DNA of 64,000 nt from Chlorobiaceae bacterium (lineage in GTDB: Bacteria; Bacteroidota; Chlorobiia; Chlorobiales; Chlorobiaceae), in assembly GCA_012972835.1 (NCBI GenBank), contig JABDHK010000019.1:1-64000 (forward strand). The letters are read 5' to 3'. This document shows positions 17,753-26,093 of the stretch, one piece after another (position 1 is the first letter of the stretch; the number at the start of each line of letters is the position of its first letter). The position numbers and the translations under genes were made by a program. A model generated the notes under the pieces. That model saw only the letters and a list, made by a program, of their open reading frames with translations. It made no database searches and was not told the DNA's origin.

Positions 17753-17932
17753 AGAGGTATATGATTATTGCCGGAAGAGCTACCTTGAGGTACAGAAATA
17801 AATTTATTATTTGTTTATTTTAGCCTCTTGATTTATTAAAAAATGCTGTTTGCTGTAAAGAAGGGAGTAATTTAACAAACCAGGCCTTAAAACCACAGGG
17901 TGAAACAGGGCTATTATTGCACATTGAACACT

Positions 17933-19213
17933 ATGAATGTTTTGATTATAGGAAGCGGTGCAAGGGAGCATGCCATTGCCTGGAGTGCGGCACAGAGTGA
18001 ACTGGTAGAGACTGTTTTTGTTGCACCGGGTAATGGCGGAACTGCCCGGATGGGTGGAAAGGTCCGTAATGTTCCCTTGAAAGCTACGGCACTGGATGAC
18101 CTGCTTCTGTTTGCCGGGGATAACCATGTCGATCTAACCATTGTTGGTTCAGAACAGCCGCTTGAGCTTGGTATTGTAGATCTGTTCCGCAGTGTGCATA
18201 GAGCGATTGTCGGTCCGACACAAGCTGCAGCCCGTCTTGAGTCGAGCAAGGTATTTTCCAAGAAGTTCATGCAGCTACATGGTATTCCTACGGCGGATTA
18301 TCATGTTTTCAGGGATTTTCATGCTGCCAGCACTTATATCGAGTTGCCGGAAACGTTGTATCCCCAGGTCATCAAGGCAAGTGGTTTATGTGCAGGGAAA
18401 GGGGTTTTCATTGCTCTTGACAGAAACGAGGCGTTGAAGGCAATCAGGGAGTTGTTTGAAGATCGTATTTTTGGAGATGCAGCCAATGAGGTGGTCATTG
18501 AGGAGTTTCTGGAGGGTGAGGAAGCGAGTGTTTTTGCGCTGACAGATGGTATCACCTACCAGCTTTTTCTGCCCGCACAGGACCATAAACGTATCGGCAA
18601 TGGCGATACCGGTAAAAATACCGGCGGGATGGGTGCCTATGCGCCTGCGCCTCTGGTGACTCCGGAGGTACTGCAGAAGGTTGAGGAACGGATTATCAGA
18701 CCAACGCTTATCGGTATGGGTGCCGAGGGGTCTCCCTATACTGGTTTTCTCTATGTCGGGCTGATGATTGATCGGGGCGAGCCCTCCGTTGTTGAATATA
18801 ACGCACGACTAGGCGATCCTGAAACCCAGGTGGTACTCCCCCTTTTAAAGAGCGATTTTATTGCAGCTCTTCAGGCAAGTGTTGATGGTACGCTTGGAGA
18901 TGTGCCTTTTGAAATGCATGAGAAATCGGCGGCAACGGTTGTTATTGCTTCCGGTGGCTATCCTGATCATTATGAAACCGGGAAGGTTATCACCATTGCT
19001 GATGAGGTCGCTGACATGGAGAATTGCCTGGTGTTTCACGCCGGAACCTCTTATGAGGGCGGGAGGCTGACGACGGCAGGCGGCAGGGTTTTTTCGGTTA
19101 CAGCTCTCGGAGAAAATCTCAGGGAGAGTATTGAGCGGGCTTATCTTGCTGTTGAAAAGATCGGTTTTGATGGAGCCTATTACAGAACAGATATAGGGGT
19201 CAAGGCTCTTTAA
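17933..19213 (+). CDS. purD: Phosphoribosylamine-glycine ligase
   Basis: PurD (GAR synthetase) performs the second step of purine synthesis, joining glycine to phosphoribosylamine with ATP. ATG 17933 begins the canonical MNVLIIGSGAREHAIAW; the frame's earlier codons add nothing recognisable. The ATP-grasp signatures are complete (KVFSKKFMQLHGIPT, CAGKGVFIA, DHKRIGNGDTGKNTGGMGAYAP, EYNARLGDPETQ). Its 426 residues match the monofunctional enzyme. No strong ribosome binding site is visible. The JAMM protease gene follows after 21 bases, so the two are probably co-transcribed. Confidence 0.96.
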   Translation: MNVLIIGSGAREHAIAWSAAQSELVETVFVAPGNGGTARMGGKVRNVPLKATALDDLLLFAGDNHVDLTIVGSEQPLELGIVDLFRSVHRAIVGPTQAAARLESSKVFSKKFMQLHGIPTADYHVFRDFHAASTYIELPETLYPQVIKASGLCAGKGVFIALDRNEALKAIRELFEDRIFGDAANEVVIEEFLEGEEASVFALTDGITYQLFLPAQDHKRIGNGDTGKNTGGMGAYAPAPLVTPEVLQKVEERIIRPTLIGMGAEGSPYTGFLYVGLMIDRGEPSVVEYNARLGDPETQVVLPLLKSDFIAALQASVDGTLGDVPFEMHEKSAATVVIASGGYPDHYETGKVITIADEVADMENCLVFHAGTSYEGGRLTTAGGRVFSVTALGENLRESIERAYLAVEKIGFDGAYYRTDIGVKAL

Positions 19214-19234
19214 TTTTCAGTCACTGGTTGTTTC

Positions 19235-19666
19235 ATGAAACTATTCCGGCGTAAATTCGAAATTATTCAAGAACAGGCTTTTCGAGAGTTGCCCTATGAA
19301 TGTTGCGGGCTGCTTGTCGGAATAAGAAATATTGATCACAGGGGAAATATTGAAAACGTTGTCTATGAGGTAGCACCGTGCAGGAATTGCCTCTATCATG
19401 GCAGGGAACAGGGATTTGAGATTTCCCGTCAGGAGTATCTTGATGTGGAGAGGGAAGCAAGAAGAATCGGGTTTGAAATATTAGGCTCCTATCACTCTCA
19501 TATTAATTCGCCGGCTATTCCTTCACTTCATGATGTTGATTTTGCTCACTCCGGGCATACCTTGCTGATAATTTCGCTGATGAATGCACAACCAAAGGAG
19601 GTGACGGCATGGTTGCGTCGGGAGTCGGGAGGCTTTCACCAGGAACAGATCCGTGTGGTTGAATAG
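19235..19666 (+). CDS. JAMM (M67/Mov34) metalloprotease-like protein
   Basis: A 143-residue protein with a full JAMM zinc site: E22 in YECCGLLVG, and H87, H89 and D100 in SYHSHINSPAIPSLHD. Bacterial stand-alone JAMM proteins remove C-terminal extensions from sulfur-carrier ubiquitin-like proteins, as in Mec+/CysO-type cysteine synthesis. That is a plausible role in a sulfur-oxidising bacterium, but no sulfur-carrier gene is adjacent. It lies 21 bases after purD. Confidence 0.88.
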   Translation: MKLFRRKFEIIQEQAFRELPYECCGLLVGIRNIDHRGNIENVVYEVAPCRNCLYHGREQGFEISRQEYLDVEREARRIGFEILGSYHSHINSPAIPSLHDVDFAHSGHTLLIISLMNAQPKEVTAWLRRESGGFHQEQIRVVE

Positions 19667-19755
19667 TTTGCTCCGGTTATGGGAGATAAACTCTTTAATT
19701 ATTTTGTACATTACCCTTTTTTAAAGCTTATCAAGTAATAAACCCGGGGATTAAC

Positions 19756-21234
19756 GTGCCAAAGCGGGAAGATATCAAGTCGATTTTAGTGATTGGTGCC
19801 GGTCCTATTGTGATCGGACAGGCCTGTGAGTTTGATTATTCCGGCACCCAGGCGTGCCGTGCTCTCAAGGATGACGGGTACCGGGTTGTGCTGGTGAACA
19901 GCAATCCAGCAACCATCATGACGGATATAGAGTTTGCTGATGCTACCTATATCGAGCCGATTACTCCGGAATATGTTCAGAAAATTATAGAACGTGAAAA
20001 ACCTGATGCGCTCCTGCCTACCATGGGTGGTCAGACAGCGTTGAACATTGCGGTAACTCTTGCAGAGTCCGGTATTCTTGAGCGTAACGGAGTTGAACTG
20101 ATCGGGGCAAAGTTACGCGCCATCAGAAAAGCTGAAAACCGTGAGTTTTTCAGTGATGCCATGAAAAAAATTGGTCTGGAAATGGCTAAAGGTTTTTTTG
20201 TCCGCAATGAAAAAGAGGCGAAAGAGGCTCTTGAAGAGATCGGTCTTCCGATTGTTATCCGGCCTTCGTTTACGCTTGGAGGTACCGGAGGTGGGTTTGC
20301 CGAGACAAAAACTGACTATTATGAAGCGGTGCGAAGGGGACTTGCTGAAAGCCCTATCTCCGAAGTGCTTGTTGAGGAGTGTTTGATCGGGTGGAAGGAG
20401 TTTGAGCTTGAGGTTATTCGTGACTTGGCGGATAATGTGATTATTGTCTGCTCTATAGAGAATTTTGATCCCATGGGGGTTCATACAGGCGACAGTATTA
20501 CCGTTGCTCCTGCCCAGACGCTTACCGATCGTCAGTATCAGGAACTCAGGGATGCATCAATAAGGATTATAAGGGAGATCGGTGTTGAGACCGGTGGCAG
20601 CAATATACAGTTTGCCATTAATCCTGAGAATGGCCGTATTGTGGTGATTGAGATGAACCCAAGGGTATCGCGCAGTTCAGCGCTTGCGTCAAAAGCCACC
20701 GGCTTTCCGATTGCCAAGGTAGCGGCCAAGCTTGCTGTCGGGTACACGCTTGATGAGATTCTTAATGATATCACAAAAACTACTCCAGCCAGTTTTGAAC
20801 CCGCTATTGATTACTGTGTTGTCAAGATTCCGCGCTGGGATTTTGAAAAGTTCAAGAATGTCGATGCCCGTCTGGGTGTGCAGATGAAGTCGGTTGGTGA
20901 AGTGATGGCTTTTGGAAGAAACTTCAGGGAAGCACTGCAGAAATCGCTTCGTGGACTTGAAATAGGACGCGCAGGTCTCGGGTCGGACGGTAAGGATATC
21001 ATGAATGTGCTTGATATGACGCAGCAGCAGAAAAAATTTGCGAAAGAGGATATTCTTGAAAAAATCAAGATACCGAAAGCTGACAGGATATTCTATCTTC
21101 GTTATGCCTTCCAGGCCGGTGCCACAATAGAAGAGATTCATCAGTCGACAGGTATTGATCCCTGGTTTCTTGATAATATTCGCCAGATTGTTGAGCTTGA
21201 GCATGAGCTTCGGGAACTGGCTGCTGCTGATTGA
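19756..21234 (+). CDS. carB: Carbamoyl-phosphate synthase large subunit, N-terminal half
   Basis: The 492 residues align with the first half of the ~1070-residue CarB: the carboxyphosphate (bicarbonate-phosphorylating) ATP-grasp domain plus part of the oligomerisation domain. [20 protein letters not shown] opens both; [32 protein letters not shown] and [20 protein letters not shown] are intact. The second ATP-grasp half is absent and trpC follows directly, with no frameshift to explain it. Split CarB is known in Aquifex, methanogens and green sulfur bacteria, so the other half should be encoded elsewhere. Start is GTG 19756 with GGGG at 19745-19748. Confidence 0.93.
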   Translation: MPKREDIKSILVIGAGPIVIGQACEFDYSGTQACRALKDDGYRVVLVNSNPATIMTDIEFADATYIEPITPEYVQKIIEREKPDALLPTMGGQTALNIAVTLAESGILERNGVELIGAKLRAIRKAENREFFSDAMKKIGLEMAKGFFVRNEKEAKEALEEIGLPIVIRPSFTLGGTGGGFAETKTDYYEAVRRGLAESPISEVLVEECLIGWKEFELEVIRDLADNVIIVCSIENFDPMGVHTGDSITVAPAQTLTDRQYQELRDASIRIIREIGVETGGSNIQFAINPENGRIVVIEMNPRVSRSSALASKATGFPIAKVAAKLAVGYTLDEILNDITKTTPASFEPAIDYCVVKIPRWDFEKFKNVDARLGVQMKSVGEVMAFGRNFREALQKSLRGLEIGRAGLGSDGKDIMNVLDMTQQQKKFAKEDILEKIKIPKADRIFYLRYAFQAGATIEEIHQSTGIDPWFLDNIRQIVELEHELRELAAAD

Positions 21235-21239
21235 CCCCT

Positions 21240-22022
21240 ATGACCTATCTAACCAGGATATTAGAGCAGAAAGAGCTGGAAATAAAGGAGCTGAGAAAGG
21301 AGAAGCCCTCAAAACGCTATGGTGAACTGCAGGGCTCTCTTGCAGTGACCAGGGATTTTACTGCTGCTCTCAAGCGCAATGAAGGGGGGCATAAGGGGGG
21401 GCTGAAGCTTATTGCAGAAATCAAAAAAGCATCTCCTTCACGTGGTCTTATTGTCGAGGATTTTGATCCTCTTGAAATTGCCAGGCGATATGGAGATCTT
21501 GGTGCCGCAGCTTATTCTGTGCTTACCGACCGCAATTTTTTTCAGGGTTCAAACGACTATCTTCAGATGGTCAGCCGTTCGTTCTCACTGCCGGTACTGC
21601 GCAAGGATTTCATTATCGATGAATCCCAGATTTTTCAGTCCCGCCTGATCGGTGCTGACGCCATTTTACTCATCGTCGCAGCACTCGATCCATCCCAGTT
21701 TGATGATTATCTCCAGCTGGCACTCAGCATTGGCCTGCATGTGCTTGTGGAGGTGCATGACCGTAAAGAGCTTGACCGGGCTCTTGAGAAGGGTGCTCTC
21801 ATGATCGGAGTCAACAACCGTGATTTGAAAGACTTCTCCCTCAAGCTTGAGACATCGGTAGCGCTTCGTCCCTTTATTCCCTCAGATGTGGTTGCTGTTG
21901 CTGAAAGCGGTATGAAAACAGTCGATGATATCTCCCTTATCGAGCAGGCATCATTTGATGCCGTGCTGATAGGAGAAGGGCTGCATACAAGCAGTGAGCT
22001 TCGTGAGGTTATCTGGTCATAG
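21240..22022 (+). CDS. trpC: Indole-3-glycerol phosphate synthase
   Basis: TrpC closes the indole ring in tryptophan synthesis. It is monofunctional here (260 residues), as expected outside enterobacteria. The (beta/alpha)8 signature [11 protein letters not shown], the [16 protein letters not shown] block, [12 protein letters not shown] and [11 protein letters not shown]-like [12 protein letters not shown] are present. ATG 21240 lies five bases after the carB stop; TTG 21231 overlapping carB is an alternative. The coupling of split carB to trpC joins pyrimidine/arginine and tryptophan synthesis in one transcript. The 3' end overlaps convergent rpe by 14 bases. Confidence 0.95.
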   Translation: MTYLTRILEQKELEIKELRKEKPSKRYGELQGSLAVTRDFTAALKRNEGGHKGGLKLIAEIKKASPSRGLIVEDFDPLEIARRYGDLGAAAYSVLTDRNFFQGSNDYLQMVSRSFSLPVLRKDFIIDESQIFQSRLIGADAILLIVAALDPSQFDDYLQLALSIGLHVLVEVHDRKELDRALEKGALMIGVNNRDLKDFSLKLETSVALRPFIPSDVVAVAESGMKTVDDISLIEQASFDAVLIGEGLHTSSELREVIWS

Positions 22023-22674
22023 CCTTTATTATTGCGGCAGTTTTTCCCGGGTCGGCTGACTTGAAGAATGCCGTCCCGGCAATCAATGCATCAGCGCCAG
22101 CCGTAACTACTTCCTGGGCATTTTCTTCTGTAATGCCGCCGTCAATGGCGATAACCATCTCTGGATTGAGCTCCATGCGCATTTTGTGGAGCTGCTGGAT
22201 TTTTCCAATGGATGAGGGTATAAACTTCTGTCCGCCGAAACCGGGATTCACGGTCATTAAAAGAACAAGATCGAGATCCGGCAGAATGGAGTCAAGCGTT
22301 GACAGGGATGTTGCCGGATTGATTGAAACACCGGCTTTGACGCCGAGGCTTTTAATGAACTGAATGGTACGGTGCAGATGCGGGCAGGCCTCCTGATGAA
22401 CGGTGATCTGGTGGGAGCCTGCTTTAACAAAATCCTCAATGAAGCGATCTGGAGCGGCAATCATCAGATGGGTGTCGATAATTGCTGAGCTGCATGCGGC
22501 GATAGCCTGCACTATAAAAGGGCCAAAGGTGATGTTCGGGACAAAGTTTCCGTCCATGATATCGCAGTGAATCCAGTCAGCTCCCGCCTTGTCGGCTATC
22601 TCTATTGAGCGCTTAAGGTTGGTGAAGTCTGCCGAAAGAATGGATGGAGCCAGAAGCGTTGAAGTTGCTTGCAT
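22009..22674 (-). CDS. rpe: Ribulose-phosphate 3-epimerase
   Basis: Rpe interconverts ribulose 5-phosphate and xylulose 5-phosphate. Green sulfur bacteria lack the Calvin cycle, so it serves the non-oxidative pentose phosphate pathway. The 221-residue TIM barrel has the diagnostic [48 protein letters not shown] and AIDGGIT-containing segments, including the metal-binding His and Asp residues. It is the last gene of a minus-strand run that begins with pheA. Confidence 0.95.
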   Translation of the reverse strand: MQATSTLLAPSILSADFTNLKRSIEIADKAGADWIHCDIMDGNFVPNITFGPFIVQAIAACSSAIIDTHLMIAAPDRFIEDFVKAGSHQITVHQEACPHLHRTIQFIKSLGVKAGVSINPATSLSTLDSILPDLDLVLLMTVNPGFGGQKFIPSSIGKIQQLHKMRMELNPEMVIAIDGGITEENAQEVVTAGADALIAGTAFFKSADPGKTAAIIKAMTR

Positions 22675-22720
22675 GTTGATACTTCCTTAATCGTGAAAAA
22701 AGATTTCCCCCGCCAAATAA

Positions 22721-24892
22721 TTAAAATGCTTCGCCAATTCCAAAATTGAATGTGACATCATTGAGTTTCCATGTTGAGATGCGCCAAGCTTTGTTCTCCG
22801 TTGGATCACGTAGTTTATAGGCAAAATCAAAACGGAAGGGCCCTATTGGAGAGCCCAGTCGAACTCCGACTCCTGCATCCCATGCATAGTTATTGATCAT
22901 GGATTCCGGAGAAAAGGCATAGGCTCCGGTTCTGTCCCAGATGTTGCCCATATCGGAAAAAAAGGTTACTCCTGATGGCTGATGGAAGAACTTGAAAAAT
23001 TTCACTCTGTATTCCACATTAAGTTCAAGTTTGATGTCAGCGCCGAAATTTGAAGCTGCGTGGCTTGCGCTGCTGCCTGGTCCGAGGGTATTGAAAAGCC
23101 ATCCTCGCATACTGTTAGCCCCTCCTGCAAATAAGCGTCGTTCTTGAGGGGTTGATTCCGCTTTACCCCATGGTGTCATCCATCCAATCTGGCCTCTGCT
23201 GGCAAGCTGGCTTTGTGGTGTGATGTTTTCTATAACGCTCAGGCTTGGTTCAGCTTTTATATACTGGGTATAGGTTGTCCCAAAGATCTGGGGATCTTGA
23301 TCGGTGAACCCGATATAATTTTTTTTATCAAGATATTTGTCGATCAGCCAGGGAATGGTTCCGCAATCTTCAAGAAGCAGGTCGAAGTTCCAGATTGTTT
23401 TTGGTGGCAGAGTGTTTTGGCGGTTTGTGTAGTTATAACGAAGCCGGAAGGTTTGATCAATATGGGTTTGCAGAAGGCTGTCAATTCCAGCGTTGACCGC
23501 GGCGCTGTTCGCAGGGTTAATACCAATATTTTGGGCAAGATTTGTTTTGAAAAGCTGTTTGAATCCTCTGAGGGAGTCGCTCTTAATCAGCTCAACTTCA
23601 AAAAAGTCGAATGTCAGGTGTGAGGATGGACTCAATTTAGCATTGTATGATCCGCGGATAAGTCCGTTCTGGGTTGAGAGAAGCACCGGTTGTATGGTAC
23701 TTGCATATTCGGCAGTCACGGAATAGGCGTTGCCGGGTTTTTTAAGAACCGGTAAGATGAGGCTGCTTTTCAGATTGAATTCATAGGGAATCACCTTGGC
23801 GTACTGTGTTGGGTCGAGGTTTCCAAGCAGGGTATTGTTGTCGCCAACCTGGGTGCCAAATTCCGCAGAAGTATGAAATTGTTCAGCTCCTCCCAGCAGG
23901 TTTTTGTTTTCATAAGCCAGAGATCCTCCGAAAAACAGGGCGCCGTAACGGTTGTCAACCAGTAATTTTGGCTCTATCTGGTGTCTTGGTGCTGTTTCCA
24001 GATGCACGGTGGTGAAGAGTGCGCCATTGCGCACCGAGTCAGGAGTGATATAGATGGATGAAAAAATATTGGTGATACCAAAATTCTGCAGAGTGTGCTG
24101 TTCAAGAGTTTGGCGTGTAACCTTTCCAGGGCGGTACTCAATGGCAGAAGCAATGAGATCGGGGGATATATTCTGTTTTCCAATAATTTTACCGCTGATG
24201 TTATCCTTTGTAAAGTTTTTTTCTCCCGGTGCAGTGTCGCTCCTCATTGGGTTGTGTACAACCGCATGGATAGTTCCATATTTCAGTTGTTCCGGTAGGC
24301 TGAGCCTGAACATTACTCCTGCACGATTTCCAACGGTATCAACCTTGATGCGGATACTGTCCTCATGAAAAAAAGCAAAACCCTCTTCTCTGAAAAAGGA
24401 GATGGTGCGGTTCCTCTCTTCGATCAGCCGATCAACGGAAAAAATATCGCCGACTTTCAGCCGCCTTGTATCAAGATAGTGAGCTTTACAATCCTTTGAT
24501 ATTTTTTCAAGCCCCTCATATTTCAGGGAATCAATTCTTGATGGTTCATGTTCACGGATAAGGATCTTCAGATCCACCTTTTTTCCGTTGCCTTTGCGGA
24601 CAATCGTGGTGTCCACGGTGGAAAAAAAATATCCTTTATAGGTATAGAGTTTTTTAATGAGAGAGAGGTCTTTTTCAAACTCCTCTTGATTGAAGGGCTT
24701 AAGCGCTCCTCCAAACAGGCCGAGTCCAAGAAAGGTTGTGTGTTCGGATGTAGCAATGATCTGCCTGAGCTCCTCGTCACTGATCGCTTTATTGCCTGTA
24801 AACCTTATATTTGTTACAAATGGAGGCAGTGTTGATCGCTCCTCTCCTGTGCTGATCGAATAACCATTGGCTATAATGGCACAGAGCAGCAA
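22721..24892 (-). CDS. Omp85-family outer membrane protein (BamA/TamA-like), 5' end out of frame
   Basis: The protein has N-terminal POTRA repeats (e.g. VTNIRFTGNKAISDEELRQI) and a C-terminal beta barrel ending in the usual DVTFNFGIGEAF, with the Omp85 motif RRLFAGGANSMRGW. It would insert or export proteins at the outer membrane. Only 723 residues are in frame, from TTG 24892, which would leave a truncated signal peptide. Upstream in frame the code continues LINLFRFRVKALTLIALLLL, a proper signal peptide, but reaches no start. GTG 24955-24957 with an AGGA site precedes ten T residues on the coding strand; one extra T would bring it into frame. See the homopolymer entry. Confidence 0.88.
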   Translation of the reverse strand: MLLCAIIANGYSISTGEERSTLPPFVTNIRFTGNKAISDEELRQIIATSEHTTFLGLGLFGGALKPFNQEEFEKDLSLIKKLYTYKGYFFSTVDTTIVRKGNGKKVDLKILIREHEPSRIDSLKYEGLEKISKDCKAHYLDTRRLKVGDIFSVDRLIEERNRTISFFREEGFAFFHEDSIRIKVDTVGNRAGVMFRLSLPEQLKYGTIHAVVHNPMRSDTAPGEKNFTKDNISGKIIGKQNISPDLIASAIEYRPGKVTRQTLEQHTLQNFGITNIFSSIYITPDSVRNGALFTTVHLETAPRHQIEPKLLVDNRYGALFFGGSLAYENKNLLGGAEQFHTSAEFGTQVGDNNTLLGNLDPTQYAKVIPYEFNLKSSLILPVLKKPGNAYSVTAEYASTIQPVLLSTQNGLIRGSYNAKLSPSSHLTFDFFEVELIKSDSLRGFKQLFKTNLAQNIGINPANSAAVNAGIDSLLQTHIDQTFRLRYNYTNRQNTLPPKTIWNFDLLLEDCGTIPWLIDKYLDKKNYIGFTDQDPQIFGTTYTQYIKAEPSLSVIENITPQSQLASRGQIGWMTPWGKAESTPQERRLFAGGANSMRGWLFNTLGPGSSASHAASNFGADIKLELNVEYRVKFFKFFHQPSGVTFFSDMGNIWDRTGAYAFSPESMINNYAWDAGVGVRLGSPIGPFRFDFAYKLRDPTENKAWRISTWKLNDVTFNFGIGEAF

Positions 24893-24944
24893 TAAAAGAG
24901 CGATCAGAGTGAGTGCTTTAACTCTGAAACGAAAGAGATTGATT

Positions 24945-24954
24945 AAAAAAAAAA
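24945..24954 (-). repeat. Ten-base T homopolymer at the start of the Omp85 gene
   Basis: Ten T residues (coding strand) follow directly after a GTG codon preceded by AGGA. With ten the GTG frame meets a stop at once; with eleven (or eight) it reads FFFLINLFRFRV and runs into the Omp85 gene with a full signal peptide. Such tracts are prone to replication or transcription slippage. A sequencing error in the run is the simple alternative. Confidence 0.7.
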
Positions 24955-24976
24955 CACTGAACTGAGTCCTGGTTTC

Positions 24977-25204
24977 CTATGTTAGTGGCTCTTCATCACT
25001 GTAGCCAAAGTCTTCGTCGGTAGGGTAGTCAGGCCATATTTCGTCAAGGCTTTCATACATATCGTCACTTTCAGGAAGATCCATCAGGTTCTCAATTACC
25101 TGTTGTGGTGAACCTGTTCGGTTTGCGTAGTTAATAAGTTCATCTTTTGTAACAGGCCATGGAGCGTCGGCTATATAACGGGCAAGATCTAAATTCCAGT
25201 ACAT
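24977..25204 (-). CDS. DUF2795 protein
   Basis: A 75-residue acidic protein: residues 1-50 (MYWNLDLARYIADAPWPVTK, DELINYANRTGSPQQVIENL) form the DUF2795 helical domain, which has a helix-turn-helix-like pattern; the C-terminal tail is rich in Asp and Glu. Members of about this size are common in Chlorobi and have no known function. It lies between the M23 peptidase and the Omp85 gene, in the same direction, 20-odd bases from each. Confidence 0.8.
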   Translation of the reverse strand: MYWNLDLARYIADAPWPVTKDELINYANRTGSPQQVIENLMDLPESDDMYESLDEIWPDYPTDEDFGYSDEEPLT

Positions 25205-25228
25205 ACTATGTTGATTGATTTATTCAGG

Positions 25229-26011
25229 TTAAGAGTTATTGCCTTTTTCTTCAGGTGAAGTCTTGTGTATAGTGATGAATTTGACGGGATTTTTTCCATC
25301 AAAGAAATAAGCCGTTGGATTGACGACGACATTGTCTTTGTGGACTTCATAGTGTATGTGTGCGCCGGTTGATAACCCGGTGTTTCCCGAAAGTGCAATG
25401 ATATCGCCACGTTTAACCTGCTGGCCCTGGCGGACAAGCGCTTTTGAGAGATGGGCATAAATTGTTTTAAAGCCGTAACCGTGATTGATGGTTACTTTTT
25501 GTCCAAAGCCTTTGTCGTAGCCAGAAAAAGCTATAATTCCGTCACCAGTAGAGTGCACCCTTGTGCCTTCAGGTACAGCAAAATCAACGCCGGAGTGAAA
25601 AAGAGCGACATGGTAGATCGGATGTACCCGCATGCCGAAATTGCTGGTAATTGCTCCACCTACCGGACGGATGTTGGGAACGCTTGAAATAAAAGTGGTG
25701 GGATTGGGGTTGCCAGTGAGTTCCCCTTTTTCCGGAGCGCTCTCATTCTCCAGATCTATCTGCCGGATCAGCTGCTCAATCATCTGTTCCGTACTTGCCA
25801 GAAGTTCTTCTGTATTGCTGTCCAGAGTGCTTTTCTGCTGGCTGTCGACTGGCTGTTTTTCTTCAGCCATTACTCTCGAAGGAGCCACTACAAGAGAGGT
25901 GACAAGAGTAAGAGAGAGGGTAAAAGTTTTTATGGAAAGATGCTTAAAGAGCAGCGTCTGCAATTTCCTGCTGTATTCAGGCAGATTCATAAACCGTTTG
26001 GGTAAAGACAT
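25229..26011 (-). CDS. M23-family zinc endopeptidase, secreted
   Basis: A 260-residue cell-wall hydrolase or LytM-type regulator. An N-terminal hydrophobic segment (TFTLSLTLVTSLVVAPSRVMA) looks like a signal peptide ending near residue 50, a coiled-coil linker follows (ELLASTEQMIEQLIRQIDLE), and the C-terminal LytM domain has the H...D and H-x-H zinc sites (FHSGVDFAVPEGT and GAHIHYEVH). All ligands are present, so it should be catalytic on peptidoglycan cross-bridges. It sits in the polA-Omp85 cluster, consistent with an envelope role. The start could also be the Met at 25990. Confidence 0.92.
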   Translation of the reverse strand: MSLPKRFMNLPEYSRKLQTLLFKHLSIKTFTLSLTLVTSLVVAPSRVMAEEKQPVDSQQKSTLDSNTEELLASTEQMIEQLIRQIDLENESAPEKGELTGNPNPTTFISSVPNIRPVGGAITSNFGMRVHPIYHVALFHSGVDFAVPEGTRVHSTGDGIIAFSGYDKGFGQKVTINHGYGFKTIYAHLSKALVRQGQQVKRGDIIALSGNTGLSTGAHIHYEVHKDNVVVNPTAYFFDGKNPVKFITIHKTSPEEKGNNS

Positions 26012-26093
26012 GCAGTTTCTGGATTGTTTGCCTGAACAGGTAAGTCATTATTAATGGGGAAATATAAAAAAACTTTTTTTTATAAGTCAATGA

